The translations under genes were made by a program, and so were the position numbers. A stretch of DNA of 44,988 nt, taken from an uncultured delta proteobacterium (lineage in GTDB: Bacteria > Myxococcota_A > Polyangia > Polyangiales > Polyangiaceae). The notes beneath the pieces were generated by a model that worked only from the letters and a program-made list of their open reading frames with translations, was not told the DNA's origin and ran no database searches. Shown piece by piece: positions 15,916-23,639 of the stretch (position 1 is the stretch's first letter; the number at the start of each line of letters is the position of its first letter). The DNA is taken from contig CAITIQ010000152.1 of the NCBI GenBank assembly GCA_903892415.1, positions 1 to 44,988 on the forward strand, read 5' to 3'.

Positions 15916-17343
15916 CTAGGCTGCTCGTTCACTGAGTTGTGGGACCGTCTTTTCATCCTGCGCGCTCAGGACGTCGAGGGCCGCTACTCGATACGCTTCA
16001 GCGAGGGTGGGGAAGTTGAACGTTGTTTCGACGAAGCGCTCAACCTCCCAGCCCGAGGAGATCGCGACTTGTCCAACCGTCACGAGCTCGGCTGCACCTT
16101 CTCCTGATACATGGACGCCTACGACTTTGCGTGAGGCAGCATCGACCACCAGCTTCAAGATGCCGTCGTCGATCGCGGCAATTTGTCCGCGCGCCAACTC
16201 CTCAAACGGAGCGCGCCCAACCACGACCTGATCGTAGCGAGCCCGAGCTTGCGCCTCGGTCAGCCCGACGCTTGCGAGCTCGGGGATGGTGTAAACGCCG
16301 GTCGGAATGAAGCCCGAGTCGATCGGAACCGGTCGACCGAGCGCGTGGCAAACGGCTCTGCGCCCTTGTTCCATCGATGAGGCCGCGAGTGAGGGAGGAC
16401 CGATCACATCTCCCGCTGCGTAAATCTTGGCGACGCCGGTGTAGCAGTCTGCGTCCGCCTCGATCACTCCGCGTGCGTTCGGTTTGATGCCGACGGTCTC
16501 GAGGCCGAGGCCGCGGATGTTGGCGATTCTTCCGACGGCGGCGAGCACTTTGTCGGCCACGAGCGTCTTGCCCGACGCAAGTTTCACTCGCACCCCATCG
16601 GCTGCGTCCACCTGCACCTCGGCGACGCCGGAGCCGAACTCTGTCTCGCCCTCGTGAGCGTGGAAGGAACGCAGAAAACGCTCCACGAGCTCCGGCTCCA
16701 AGAACCCCAAAGGTCCCGCGCCCTTGTTGGCGATGGTCACCTTCACGCCGAGGGTCGCAAAGATGGAGGCGTATTCGCAGGCGATGACGCCGGCTCCGAG
16801 CACGATCAGGGATCGAGGGAGGTAGGCCATCGAGAGGATCGAATCGCTGTCGAGCACATGCTCGTGATCGATCGTGAGCTCCTTCGGGTTGCGCGGGCGA
16901 GAGCCTGTGGCAATCACGATTACAGGCGCGAACAGCTGGGTTTCTACGCCGTGAACGTCGCGCACGGCGACGCTCTCGGTCGAGGTGAAGCGTGTGCGAC
17001 CGTGCCGCAGGTGCACTCCGGCGCGGTTCAACTGTGTCTCCATCACTCGCTCATGCGCCGTGATCACCTGGCTGAGCCGTCGCATCAGGGCGACGACCTG
17101 AGTGTTCGGCGTCGTCTCTACCCGAAACGCGTCACCGCTCTTTTTGCGGAAGGCGGAGAGCGCGAGCGCCGTCTCTCGCAGCGTCTTGGAGGGGATGGTT
17201 CCGTGGGTCACACAAGCGCCACCGATATTGCGCTCCCGCTCGATCACCACCACGCGCTTCTTGGAGTGCACGGCGGACAAGGCCGCCCCGTGTCCGGCGG
17301 GGCCACTGCCGATCACGATGACGTCGAAGTGTGTTTCGTTCAT
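15916..17343 (-). CDS. sthA: Si-specific NAD(P)+ transhydrogenase (soluble)
   Basis: This 475-residue FAD flavoprotein is of the pyridine nucleotide-disulfide oxidoreductase fold: FAD motif VIVIGSGPAGHGAA near the N-terminus, NAD motif LIVLGAGVIACEYASIF in the middle, ATGSRPRNP and IYAAGDVIGPPSLAASS. In place of the dithiol CxxxxC of dihydrolipoamide dehydrogenases it has GGACVTHGTIPSKTLRE, where the second Cys is Thr, as in SthA enzymes (GGGCTHWGTIPSK). Other SthA-like text is DSDSILSM and the C-terminal FNFPTLAEAYRVAALDVL. It moves hydride between NADH and NADP+ in the cytoplasm and balances NADPH. Its start overlaps the HDOD gene stop by 4 bp (ATGA), indicating translational coupling. Confidence 0.93.
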   Translation of the reverse strand: MNETHFDVIVIGSGPAGHGAALSAVHSKKRVVVIERERNIGGACVTHGTIPSKTLRETALALSAFRKKSGDAFRVETTPNTQVVALMRRLSQVITAHERVMETQLNRAGVHLRHGRTRFTSTESVAVRDVHGVETQLFAPVIVIATGSRPRNPKELTIDHEHVLDSDSILSMAYLPRSLIVLGAGVIACEYASIFATLGVKVTIANKGAGPLGFLEPELVERFLRSFHAHEGETEFGSGVAEVQVDAADGVRVKLASGKTLVADKVLAAVGRIANIRGLGLETVGIKPNARGVIEADADCYTGVAKIYAAGDVIGPPSLAASSMEQGRRAVCHALGRPVPIDSGFIPTGVYTIPELASVGLTEAQARARYDQVVVGRAPFEELARGQIAAIDDGILKLVVDAASRKVVGVHVSGEGAAELVTVGQVAISSGWEVERFVETTFNFPTLAEAYRVAALDVLSAQDEKTVPQLSERAA

Positions 17344-18176
17344 GCGAACGCTCCAGCGACACGCTCGGCCTCGTCCGAAAGCTCGAACAGCGCGTCGAGG
17401 TCCTCCGGATACAAATTGAGCGCTGCTGCTGCTGAGTGCGAGCGCACTGAATCTTGGGGCGTACCGTCCAATACAACGTGCGCAAGGTGGTCGGCGACCT
17501 GCACGATTTGAACGCCGGTGTCCGCATAGCCCAATGAATGATGGAAGCTGGTGGCCTTTGCCACGGCGTCGGGCAACCCCCAGCGTTCGACCAGCGCTAC
17601 GCCGTAGCGCACGTGAACACGGTCAACGACCTCGATCACGTCACTGCGGGCAATCAGACTCTCTGCAGCGGCGAGGGGCAAGGCAGCTGGTTTACCAACG
17701 TCGTGAAGCAGCCCCGACAGGAAGGCTTCCTCGACGTTCAGGCGCTTCTGTCTCGCGATCTCTTGAGCAAAATAGGCGGTGCACACTGCATGCTTGAACA
17801 TGTCGGTGAGCACCTTCTCGTAGCCGCGCACGACGAAGGTGCGGCTGCTGATCGTGACCATGAGCGCGAGGTCCCGAACCTGGCGTGAACCGAGCCGGGT
17901 GCAGGCCTGGTGGATCGACACGATCGGGCTCGAGGGCGTACAAATCGGGGAGTTTGCCACCTTGAGCACGTAGGAGGTCAGCGACTGATCTCGCTTGAGA
18001 ACCTCCACAATGTCGCGGACGCTGGTGGAGTCGTCCTGGGCCATCGCAATGATGCGCTGAGCAGCTGCAGGGAGAATCGGAAGCCCGACTTGGCCTGCCG
18101 CCAACTTGGACAAGAGTCGACCGGCTACCCGATCGACCGGCGACTCAGCGGGGGGAGTCATGGTGATCGATTCCAT
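17340..18176 (-). CDS. HDOD-domain signalling protein
   Basis: 278 residues almost entirely made of an HDOD domain. The N-terminal part matches the family (LPILPAAAQRIIAMAQDDSTSVRDIVEVLKRDQSLTSYVLKVANS; IHQACTRLGSRQVRDLALMV). A conserved HD pair sits in SGLLHDVGKPAALPL, and the C-terminal WGLPDAVAKATSFHHS is also typical. HDOD proteins lack the full metal-site set of HD phosphodiesterases and usually act as output or scaffold modules in two-component, chemotaxis and cell-cycle signalling. Here the HD is present but flanking ligands are not convincing, so catalysis is unlikely. It is the first gene of a unit with sthA (4-bp overlap), an unusual pairing. Confidence 0.88.
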   Translation of the reverse strand: MESITMTPPAESPVDRVAGRLLSKLAAGQVGLPILPAAAQRIIAMAQDDSTSVRDIVEVLKRDQSLTSYVLKVANSPICTPSSPIVSIHQACTRLGSRQVRDLALMVTISSRTFVVRGYEKVLTDMFKHAVCTAYFAQEIARQKRLNVEEAFLSGLLHDVGKPAALPLAAAESLIARSDVIEVVDRVHVRYGVALVERWGLPDAVAKATSFHHSLGYADTGVQIVQVADHLAHVVLDGTPQDSVRSHSAAAALNLYPEDLDALFELSDEAERVAGAFA

Positions 18177-18302
18177 CGTCTAGGGGAACGTCGCGTTGGG
18201 ATCGATCCTGAAGCGGTTTCGGTGGCGCTTGAGCTTGACGTCGGGGGCACGAGAGAGGATGAGTGCCGCCGAAAAGTACGTCGACGAGGAGGTCGGATTC
18301 CG

Positions 18303-19313
18303 ATGAACGGTTTTGTACGCGCAGTTGCATCTACGTTGGTCGTCAGCGCGATGATCGGCGGGACCCTTAATTGCGGTGGTTCGTCCTCGGGGAACGTTTC
18401 CCCGGCGGATCTCGCGAGCCTCCCTCCGGCTCCCTCGGAGCTCGGCATCCTCGTGGTGGTGAAAGCTGGTTCAGGTGAGGCCGAGGCATTCACTGCGAAC
18501 GTTCAGAGCGCCCTGACCACGTCGATGACCAACGCGGGCTACAAGCTCGTCTCCTCGCCCGAGGGCAACCCGGACGTGATCGCCAACGTGACCCTCAACG
18601 CGACGGAGGAAAAGTCCTTCTTCCAGGTGCAGGTCAACGGCCAGGTGCAGAAGAGCTACAAGGTCACCATCAGCGCATCCTTCGTCGCCGCCGGCGATGC
18701 AGCCGTGATTGACCAAACGGCCTCGGACTTCAGCGGCAAGGGTGGAGAGATCGAGCAAAACGCCATTGATAAGGTGCTCGTTCACCTGGGCAAGACGCGC
18801 AAGCTCAGCAACTACGCCACCACTGCCAAGGCCAAGGCCGCAAAGGCCGAGGATGATCTGTGGACCGCGGCCAACGTTGAAGGCTGTCGGAAGCCCACGG
18901 TGGAGACGGCCTGTGAAGGCGTGGAGAAGTACATCGCCGCCTACCCGTCCGGGAAGTACACGGCGGAAGGTCGCAAAGCGCTCGCTGAAGGCGAGGCCGC
19001 CAAGGTCAAGCTCGCTGACGACAACGCGTGGAAGGCAGCCGCAGTGGACATCTGCCTCAAGCCCACCAAGTCCTATGACTGCAAGAGCGTCGAGGAATAC
19101 ATCGCCAAGTATCCCACGGGCGCCTACGTGGCCGAGGGCAAGTCGGCGATGAAGAAGTCGGAGGCCGCACGCGAGGGGCTCGCCAAGCAGGAGGCTCTGA
19201 ACAAGAAGAAGGAGTCACGCGACGAATGCGTCAAGAACTGCCGTCGCGCGTACGAGCAACGCTACTCGTTCGAGGTGCTCTCAGCGCGCTGCATTCAGAC
19301 GGAATGCAACTGA
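18303..19313 (+). CDS. Lipoprotein with two Cys-containing TPR-like repeats
   Basis: 336 residues from ATG 18303, preceded by GAGGAGG. The open frame extends upstream to 17910, but that part lies over the divergent HDOD gene. The lipobox is GGTLNC (Cys24). The first domain (about 35-160) resembles LPP20/DUF4136-like lipoproteins: predicted strands LGILVVVKAG, helix ALTTSMTNAGYKLV, strands VIANVTLNATEEKSF. Two tandem repeats of about 60 residues follow. Each has W-x-A-A-x-V-x-x-C, a second Cys, V-E-x-Y-I-A-x-Y-P-x-G-x-Y and E-G-x-x-A, like a disulfide-pinned TPR. The C-terminus has four Cys (CVKNCRRAYEQR ... CIQTEC). Periplasmic or outer-membrane; partner unknown. Confidence 0.85.
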   Translation: MNGFVRAVASTLVVSAMIGGTLNCGGSSSGNVSPADLASLPPAPSELGILVVVKAGSGEAEAFTANVQSALTTSMTNAGYKLVSSPEGNPDVIANVTLNATEEKSFFQVQVNGQVQKSYKVTISASFVAAGDAAVIDQTASDFSGKGGEIEQNAIDKVLVHLGKTRKLSNYATTAKAKAAKAEDDLWTAANVEGCRKPTVETACEGVEKYIAAYPSGKYTAEGRKALAEGEAAKVKLADDNAWKAAAVDICLKPTKSYDCKSVEEYIAKYPTGAYVAEGKSAMKKSEAAREGLAKQEALNKKKESRDECVKNCRRAYEQRYSFEVLSARCIQTECN

Positions 19314-19345
19314 GACATCCAGCGAGGTAACTCGGGCATGATGAA

Positions 19346-19380
19346 GGCGGCTCAACCACGAAGTTGAGTCGCCTTTTCTT
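19346..19380 (+). terminator. Rho-independent terminator
   Basis: Stem GGCGgCTCAAC / GTTGAGtCGCC (19346-19356 and 19363-19373; one G-T pair), loop CACGAA, then TTTTCTT at 19374-19380. It begins 33 bp after the stop of the lipoprotein gene at 19313 and closes that transcript. The reverse strand lacks a T-tract, so it is probably one-directional. Confidence 0.8.
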
Positions 19381-21586
19381 ATGGCCTCGGTCGGGGACGG
19401 AGGGCGAGCGCTCGGTCCAAGATCGCCCCAAAGTTCGTCGGGCGTGACGGCTGTCGAGGCACGACCTCCATCACGTCCTCTCCCGCCGAAACTTCGGAGC
19501 GGTCGGTGATGTTGACCGTGCCAAGCGAGCGCATCTCCGTGGTCTCCACCTGCACCGGCTTCGGAGTTGGCGCCTCTTCCTCCTCTGGCTCGAGCTCCAA
19601 GGGCCTGGCGCTAATTCGTGCAACGGCTTCCGGCTGAGCGACAAGCTCGGGCTCGGAAGCCGCGACTAACTCGGGCTCAGCAACGTCTTCCGCTTCGAGC
19701 TCGGCAACGGCTTCGGGTTCAGCAACGTCTTCCGCTTCGAACTCGGCAACGCCTTCGGGTTCAGCAACGTCTTCCGCTGCGAGTTCGGCAACGGCTTCCG
19801 GCTCAGCAACGTCCGCTGCAGGTTCGGCAACGGCTTCTGGCTCAGCGACCGCTGCCGCCTCGGGCTCAGCAACGTCTTCCACGTCGAGCGCCGCAACAAC
19901 CTCTTGCTCAGCAACAAGCTCCGGTTCAGCAACAAGCTCCGGTTCAGCAACAAGCTCCGGTTCAGCAACAAGCGCGGGCTCGAGCTCGGCGACGAGTTCA
20001 GGCGAGAAGCCGTGGATGGGCGGAGCATCGACTCGCGGCGGAGCTTCGTCAAACGCGGCTACGGGCGTAAGTTGGAAACGAGTCGAGGGGCCGTCATCGT
20101 CATCGTCGTCGTAGGTTGGGTCGACCGGCGGCAGCTCGAGCAATGCGGGCGGTGGGAATGGGCGCGATGGAGGTGGGAACGGAGGCTCCACAAACAGCGG
20201 TGCTCGTATGACGGGAGGCGGCTCGAGCGCTGGCTGCACGGTTGGGATCGATACGAACGACGCTGTCACGAAGGGCGGCGCTACGAGCTCGATGGGTGTC
20301 ACCGTGGCGGGCGCATACGAAGACGTTGGGTTGGGCGCGAACGCCGTCGTGGGCGAGGGTGAACCGCCCAGCTCGTCCTCCTCGTCCTCCGGCATCAAGC
20401 GGTTGCCTTTGACGAAGGGCTGACTCTCGACCTCACCCGACTCAGGCGGCGCAGAGTCGAGAACGGGCTCCTCGATCGGCTCACGAAAGGCGACCGCGCG
20501 CTTTGACGATTCCGGCTGCTCTTCGAGCAGGTTGTCTGCCGGCTCCTGCGACGCGGCCGCGCTCTCGATCGCACCCAGCTGCGCGACATCGAAGAGCACC
20601 GACGATTCGAGACTTCCAGCGTGCGCTGCGGGAGGAAACGACGACACGGCGGCCACCGCTTCATCGGCGCTGGTGAGCACGGTTGCCGGCGGCAGCGTCG
20701 AAACCGGATCCTCCGCCAGGGCATCCAAATCCTCGAGTTCGAGCGGTGCGGCGGGCGCTCGGCTCTCTCTCGTAAAGCTCACGACCGCTCGACTAAAGTC
20801 GTCGGCTTGAGGGCCAGGGTCCGAAGCCCACAGTGGCTTGTGGGCTTCATCACTCGGGCCCGGCGGGTCCGTCCCGGCCTCATCCGAGGGCGGCGGCTCT
20901 GTCATGGGTCGTTCTGATACGCCAAGCATCGTCTCGCGCGGGGCTGAGTCCGGTTGGTCTTCCTCAAGTTCGTCCACAAACTCGTCAATCTCGATCACGT
21001 CGTCATCATCGGCGTCGGCTGCAGCGTCGGCGGGTGGTTCGATCGACGGTGGCGTAAAGAGCTCCGCTTCCCCATCGGCAACCTCCTCCTCCTCTTCCTC
21101 AGCGCGCCTTTGTGACTCATCCAAGAGGCCCGAGGCTCGCAGCTCCGCCTCTTCGACCTCGCGTGCGAGTTGCTCCTCGGCCAAGACCAACGCTTCGATC
21201 TCGTCGGCGTTGCCGGTCGACGTTGCTTCTTCATCGAAAGAGCCGCTGAAGCGAATCAAAGCGCCCTCCATCGTGTTGCTCGTGGGTAGCGGAGTTCGGC
21301 TCGATTCGGGGAAGGCCGTCAGCTCCGGCCGCAGCGGGAGCTCGCCCAAAGGCGGTGCAAAAGCGCCGAGCGCAGGCTCCCGAGGCAGCTCGTAGGATTC
21401 GTAGCCACGGAAGGTCTCTCGGCTCGGCTCCAATGAGCTTGGGGGCGACGCAAACTCCGACGCCGGCTGATGGTCCGATGCAACAAAGCCATCCGCATGT
21501 GCCTCGCGAGGCGGCCGAGCCTTCGCCGCTGCTTGGACGCGCGCGAGCAGCTCATGCAGCAGGACAACCCGATCTTCAGGGCTCAA
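19379..21586 (-). CDS. Large acidic, repeat-rich low-complexity protein
   Basis: This 735-residue protein has no signal peptide or membrane segment. It is extremely rich in Glu, Asp, Ala, Pro and Val. N-terminus: a short helix MSPEDRVVLLHELLARVQAAAKA. Middle: acidic blocks (RRAEEEEEEVADGE; DADDDDVIEIDEFVDELEEDQ). At about residues 530-640: tandem repeats, LVAEPE six-residue units and 14-residue VAEPEAVAELEAED units. The C-terminus is short and basic (NFGAILDRALALRPRPRP). The gene follows its upstream partner with a 4-bp overlap. Such proteins are usually disordered; in myxobacteria similar Pro/Glu/Ala-rich proteins act as spacers or bind basic partners. No enzymatic role visible. Confidence 0.82.
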   Translation of the reverse strand: MSPEDRVVLLHELLARVQAAAKARPPREAHADGFVASDHQPASEFASPPSSLEPSRETFRGYESYELPREPALGAFAPPLGELPLRPELTAFPESSRTPLPTSNTMEGALIRFSGSFDEEATSTGNADEIEALVLAEEQLAREVEEAELRASGLLDESQRRAEEEEEEVADGEAELFTPPSIEPPADAAADADDDDVIEIDEFVDELEEDQPDSAPRETMLGVSERPMTEPPPSDEAGTDPPGPSDEAHKPLWASDPGPQADDFSRAVVSFTRESRAPAAPLELEDLDALAEDPVSTLPPATVLTSADEAVAAVSSFPPAAHAGSLESSVLFDVAQLGAIESAAASQEPADNLLEEQPESSKRAVAFREPIEEPVLDSAPPESGEVESQPFVKGNRLMPEDEEDELGGSPSPTTAFAPNPTSSYAPATVTPIELVAPPFVTASFVSIPTVQPALEPPPVIRAPLFVEPPFPPPSRPFPPPALLELPPVDPTYDDDDDDGPSTRFQLTPVAAFDEAPPRVDAPPIHGFSPELVAELEPALVAEPELVAEPELVAEPELVAEQEVVAALDVEDVAEPEAAAVAEPEAVAEPAADVAEPEAVAELAAEDVAEPEGVAEFEAEDVAEPEAVAELEAEDVAEPELVAASEPELVAQPEAVARISARPLELEPEEEEAPTPKPVQVETTEMRSLGTVNITDRSEVSAGEDVMEVVPRQPSRPTNFGAILDRALALRPRPRP
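19677..19841. repeat. 42-bp tandem repeat inside the acidic protein gene
   Basis: Nearly identical 42-bp units at 19677-19718, 19719-19760 and 19761-19802, plus a 39-bp degenerate unit to 19841. Each encodes 14 residues of the VAEPE(A/G)VAE type. All lengths are multiples of three, so unit number can change without breaking the frame. Confidence 0.85.
19909..19973. repeat. 18-bp tandem repeat inside the acidic protein gene
   Basis: Three perfect 18-bp units (cagcaacaagctccggtt; 19909-19926, 19927-19944, 19945-19962) and a partial fourth to 19973. They encode the six-residue LVAEPE/ELVAEP repeat. Perfect identity at the DNA level points to recent expansion. Confidence 0.88.
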
Positions 21587-22161
21587 AGAGGCCGCTCCCC
21601 GTGAAGCGCGCGGACGACCTCGGTGAATAGCTCGCCACTCTTCGCCAGCGACTCCACTGCACTGATCGCCGAGAAGTTACCGACGGCGATGCGCGCCAGC
21701 TCGGCTGAGCGGTCCACCACCAACGCCTTCAGTCGCTCGTCGGTCGCCAGACTCATCGCGCCTTCAACGACGCCGACGAGAAGCTCATCCCCGCGCTGTG
21801 GCAGCGAACAAGGGTCGAACACGAACAACAGCACGTCGCCCCAGCATTCCGCCCGCAGGTTGCCGAGCCCGAGCACGGCCAGCTCCCCTCCCAGCTGATC
21901 CACCAAGCTCGTAAGGTCCGACGCCCGCACGATGTCTCGGGCCGAGCGACTACCGCCCGAAGGGGTCAAGCGATGGGCTGCGCGCGTCATCGCTGAGGCT
22001 CCAAGTCGCTGACCCAGCGCACGTGCGGAGAGCCCTCCCGTCGTGAGCGCGACGAGATCATCGGCCGGAACCAAAAGGTGTGGTCTGCGGTCTGAGAATT
22101 CGATCGTCCCCTGACGAAGATCGAAGCGCACTGCGCGGCTTGAATCGAAAGGTGCTGCCAT
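21583..22161 (-). CDS. Unknown cytoplasmic protein, coupled to the acidic protein
   Basis: 192 residues, ATG start, no signal peptide. Visible features are an N-terminal strand-rich part (AVRFDLRQGTIEFSDRRPHLLVPADDLVAL) and a C-terminal alpha/beta part (LAVLGLGNLRAECWGDVLLFVFDPC, VGVVEGAMSL, AVESLAKSGELFTEVVRALHG). The second half has the feel of a V4R or roadblock-like small-molecule/interaction domain, but no motif makes the case. Its stop overlaps the acidic repeat gene start by 4 bp, so the two are likely made together and may interact. Function unknown. Confidence 0.75.
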   Translation of the reverse strand: MAAPFDSSRAVRFDLRQGTIEFSDRRPHLLVPADDLVALTTGGLSARALGQRLGASAMTRAAHRLTPSGGSRSARDIVRASDLTSLVDQLGGELAVLGLGNLRAECWGDVLLFVFDPCSLPQRGDELLVGVVEGAMSLATDERLKALVVDRSAELARIAVGNFSAISAVESLAKSGELFTEVVRALHGERPL

Positions 22162-22266
22162 GTTGGTTCGCGACCGGCGCCGTGAGAGTATGAGAAATCG
22201 CGTGGGTTACCAGTTGAAACCATCGGCCTGTCCAATGCGCTCCGGTTCTCGCGAGTCCACAGCAAC

Positions 22267-23619
22267 GTGAACCGCCGCCTTGTCGCTCTTTTGCTGCTTT
22301 CTGCGTGTGTGCAGAGGTCGTCGGACAAGCCCCTCACGTCCAGCAAGCCCATTGAACCGTGGGATGAGGAGCCCAGCGCGGTCACCACCCCGCTCGCGGC
22401 CCGCCCGCCCGAGGTCTCGCGTGCCGAGCTGCGCTACCGGCCCGCTTTACCCACGGTTCAGTGTTCCGGCGACCTTCGCGTGTGTGTGCACTCCGAAGGC
22501 ACCTCGCCGGAGGCCTCCGCCGTGCTTGCGGCCTCGGTCGACGTCCTGCTCGGGCTGCGCGCCCTGCGTCTTCCTGCCGTGCGCTCCGACGTTTCAGACA
22601 CTGGCTCGCCGGAACTCGACGTGTACCTCGATCTCAACGCCGAGGGCGCCCAAGCCTTCAGCGACCCGGGCAATGAGGCCGGCGCGGCGAGCGACGGTGG
22701 CACCACCTTCGTCGTGACCCCGGCGCTCAGCAGCGACTGTCGTTCGCGCCACGCCCTGGCGACTGCGATCGGTTCGGCGCTGCTGCTGTCGCAGGACGCC
22801 GCCACCGATCAAGACGTCCTCGCGATGTTGGGCGGTCACTTGGCAAATCTGGTCGCGCCCTGCAGCGACGTACTGTTCGACGCGGTGGACGCCGCCCAAC
22901 GAGCGCCCGAGCGCACCTTCGTCGGGACGCTGAACGAGCCCGCTCCAGCGGCCTTCCTCTTCCCGCAGTTTCTCGAAGACCGCTTCGGTACCAACGAGCC
23001 CGGCAAGCTCACCACCGCGCTCGTGGCGATCAGCAGCCAACGCAGCTCCAAAGGGCCGCTCAACGACGAGCCCGACATGTTCGACGCTCTGCGCGTCACC
23101 CAGCGCAGAAACGGCAGCTCACTCGCCGACACCTTGCTCGAGTTTGCCGTCGCTCGCGCCTTCCTCGGTTCGCGCAGCGACGATCAACATATGCAAGACG
23201 TGAGCTTCTTGGGCGCGATGGGGCGCGTGCGCTTCGAATGGTCGGTGGACCACGCGACGTTGCCGCGCCGGCTTGCACCGCTCCGTCCGATCGAGCCGCT
23301 GGGCGCCACCTACATCTTGCTGACGCTGGATCAGGTCGCGCCCGACGCCGAGTTCACCTTTGCCGCCGAATGGGAACAACCAGCGCTCTTTCGCTGGGCC
23401 ATCGTCAAGTTGCGCGAAGACGGTAGCGAGCTCGGTCGCAGCGAGGTTACGCCGGTGCTCGGCGAGTTCGAGATCCAGCGCACCGTGCGAGATCTCTCCG
23501 GCGCGCGGTCGGTCTTGATCGTCGGCCTGCACGAGGGTGAGACGCGCCGGGACGAGCCCTTTGACCCGGGCCAGTTCCGCGAGCGGCCGCGTTCGTATTC
23601 CGTGACGCTTTACCCGTAA
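22267..23619 (+). CDS. Lipoprotein of unknown function
   Basis: 450 residues from GTG 22267, with signal peptide MNRRLVALLLLSAC and Cys14. The ectodomain has few Cys: CSGDLRVCVHSEG near the N-terminus, and single DCRS and PCSD further on. It has long helical stretches (ATAIGSALLLSQDAATDQDVLAMLGGHLANLV; LADTLLEFAVARAFLGS). The C-terminal 100 residues are beta-rich (YILLTLDQVAPDAEFTFAAEWEQPALFRWAIVKL, ARSVLIVGLHEGE). Content of this kind is shared by large myxobacterial lipoproteins annexed to peptidase-like folds, but no HExxH or Ser-hydrolase motif is present. It precedes the EamA gene by 20 bp and may be co-transcribed. Confidence 0.8.
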   Translation: MNRRLVALLLLSACVQRSSDKPLTSSKPIEPWDEEPSAVTTPLAARPPEVSRAELRYRPALPTVQCSGDLRVCVHSEGTSPEASAVLAASVDVLLGLRALRLPAVRSDVSDTGSPELDVYLDLNAEGAQAFSDPGNEAGAASDGGTTFVVTPALSSDCRSRHALATAIGSALLLSQDAATDQDVLAMLGGHLANLVAPCSDVLFDAVDAAQRAPERTFVGTLNEPAPAAFLFPQFLEDRFGTNEPGKLTTALVAISSQRSSKGPLNDEPDMFDALRVTQRRNGSSLADTLLEFAVARAFLGSRSDDQHMQDVSFLGAMGRVRFEWSVDHATLPRRLAPLRPIEPLGATYILLTLDQVAPDAEFTFAAEWEQPALFRWAIVKLREDGSELGRSEVTPVLGEFEIQRTVRDLSGARSVLIVGLHEGETRRDEPFDPGQFRERPRSYSVTLYP

Positions 23620-23639
23620 CAGGCCATAACGCGCAGCGC

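Noticed and set aside
18235..18263. Sigma-70-like promoter before the Cys-repeat lipoprotein (TTGACG, 17 bp, GATGAG)
   Set aside because: The -35 is good but the -10 matches only three of six positions; GC-rich DNA gives such hits often.
17910..18302. N-terminal extension of the Cys-repeat lipoprotein
   Set aside because: It overlaps the HDOD gene on the other strand, lacks coding character, and would place the signal peptide internally.
19677..19973. CRISPR-like regular spacing of repeats
   Set aside because: Units are adjacent without spacers, are multiples of three, and lie inside one long reading frame; they are coding repeats.
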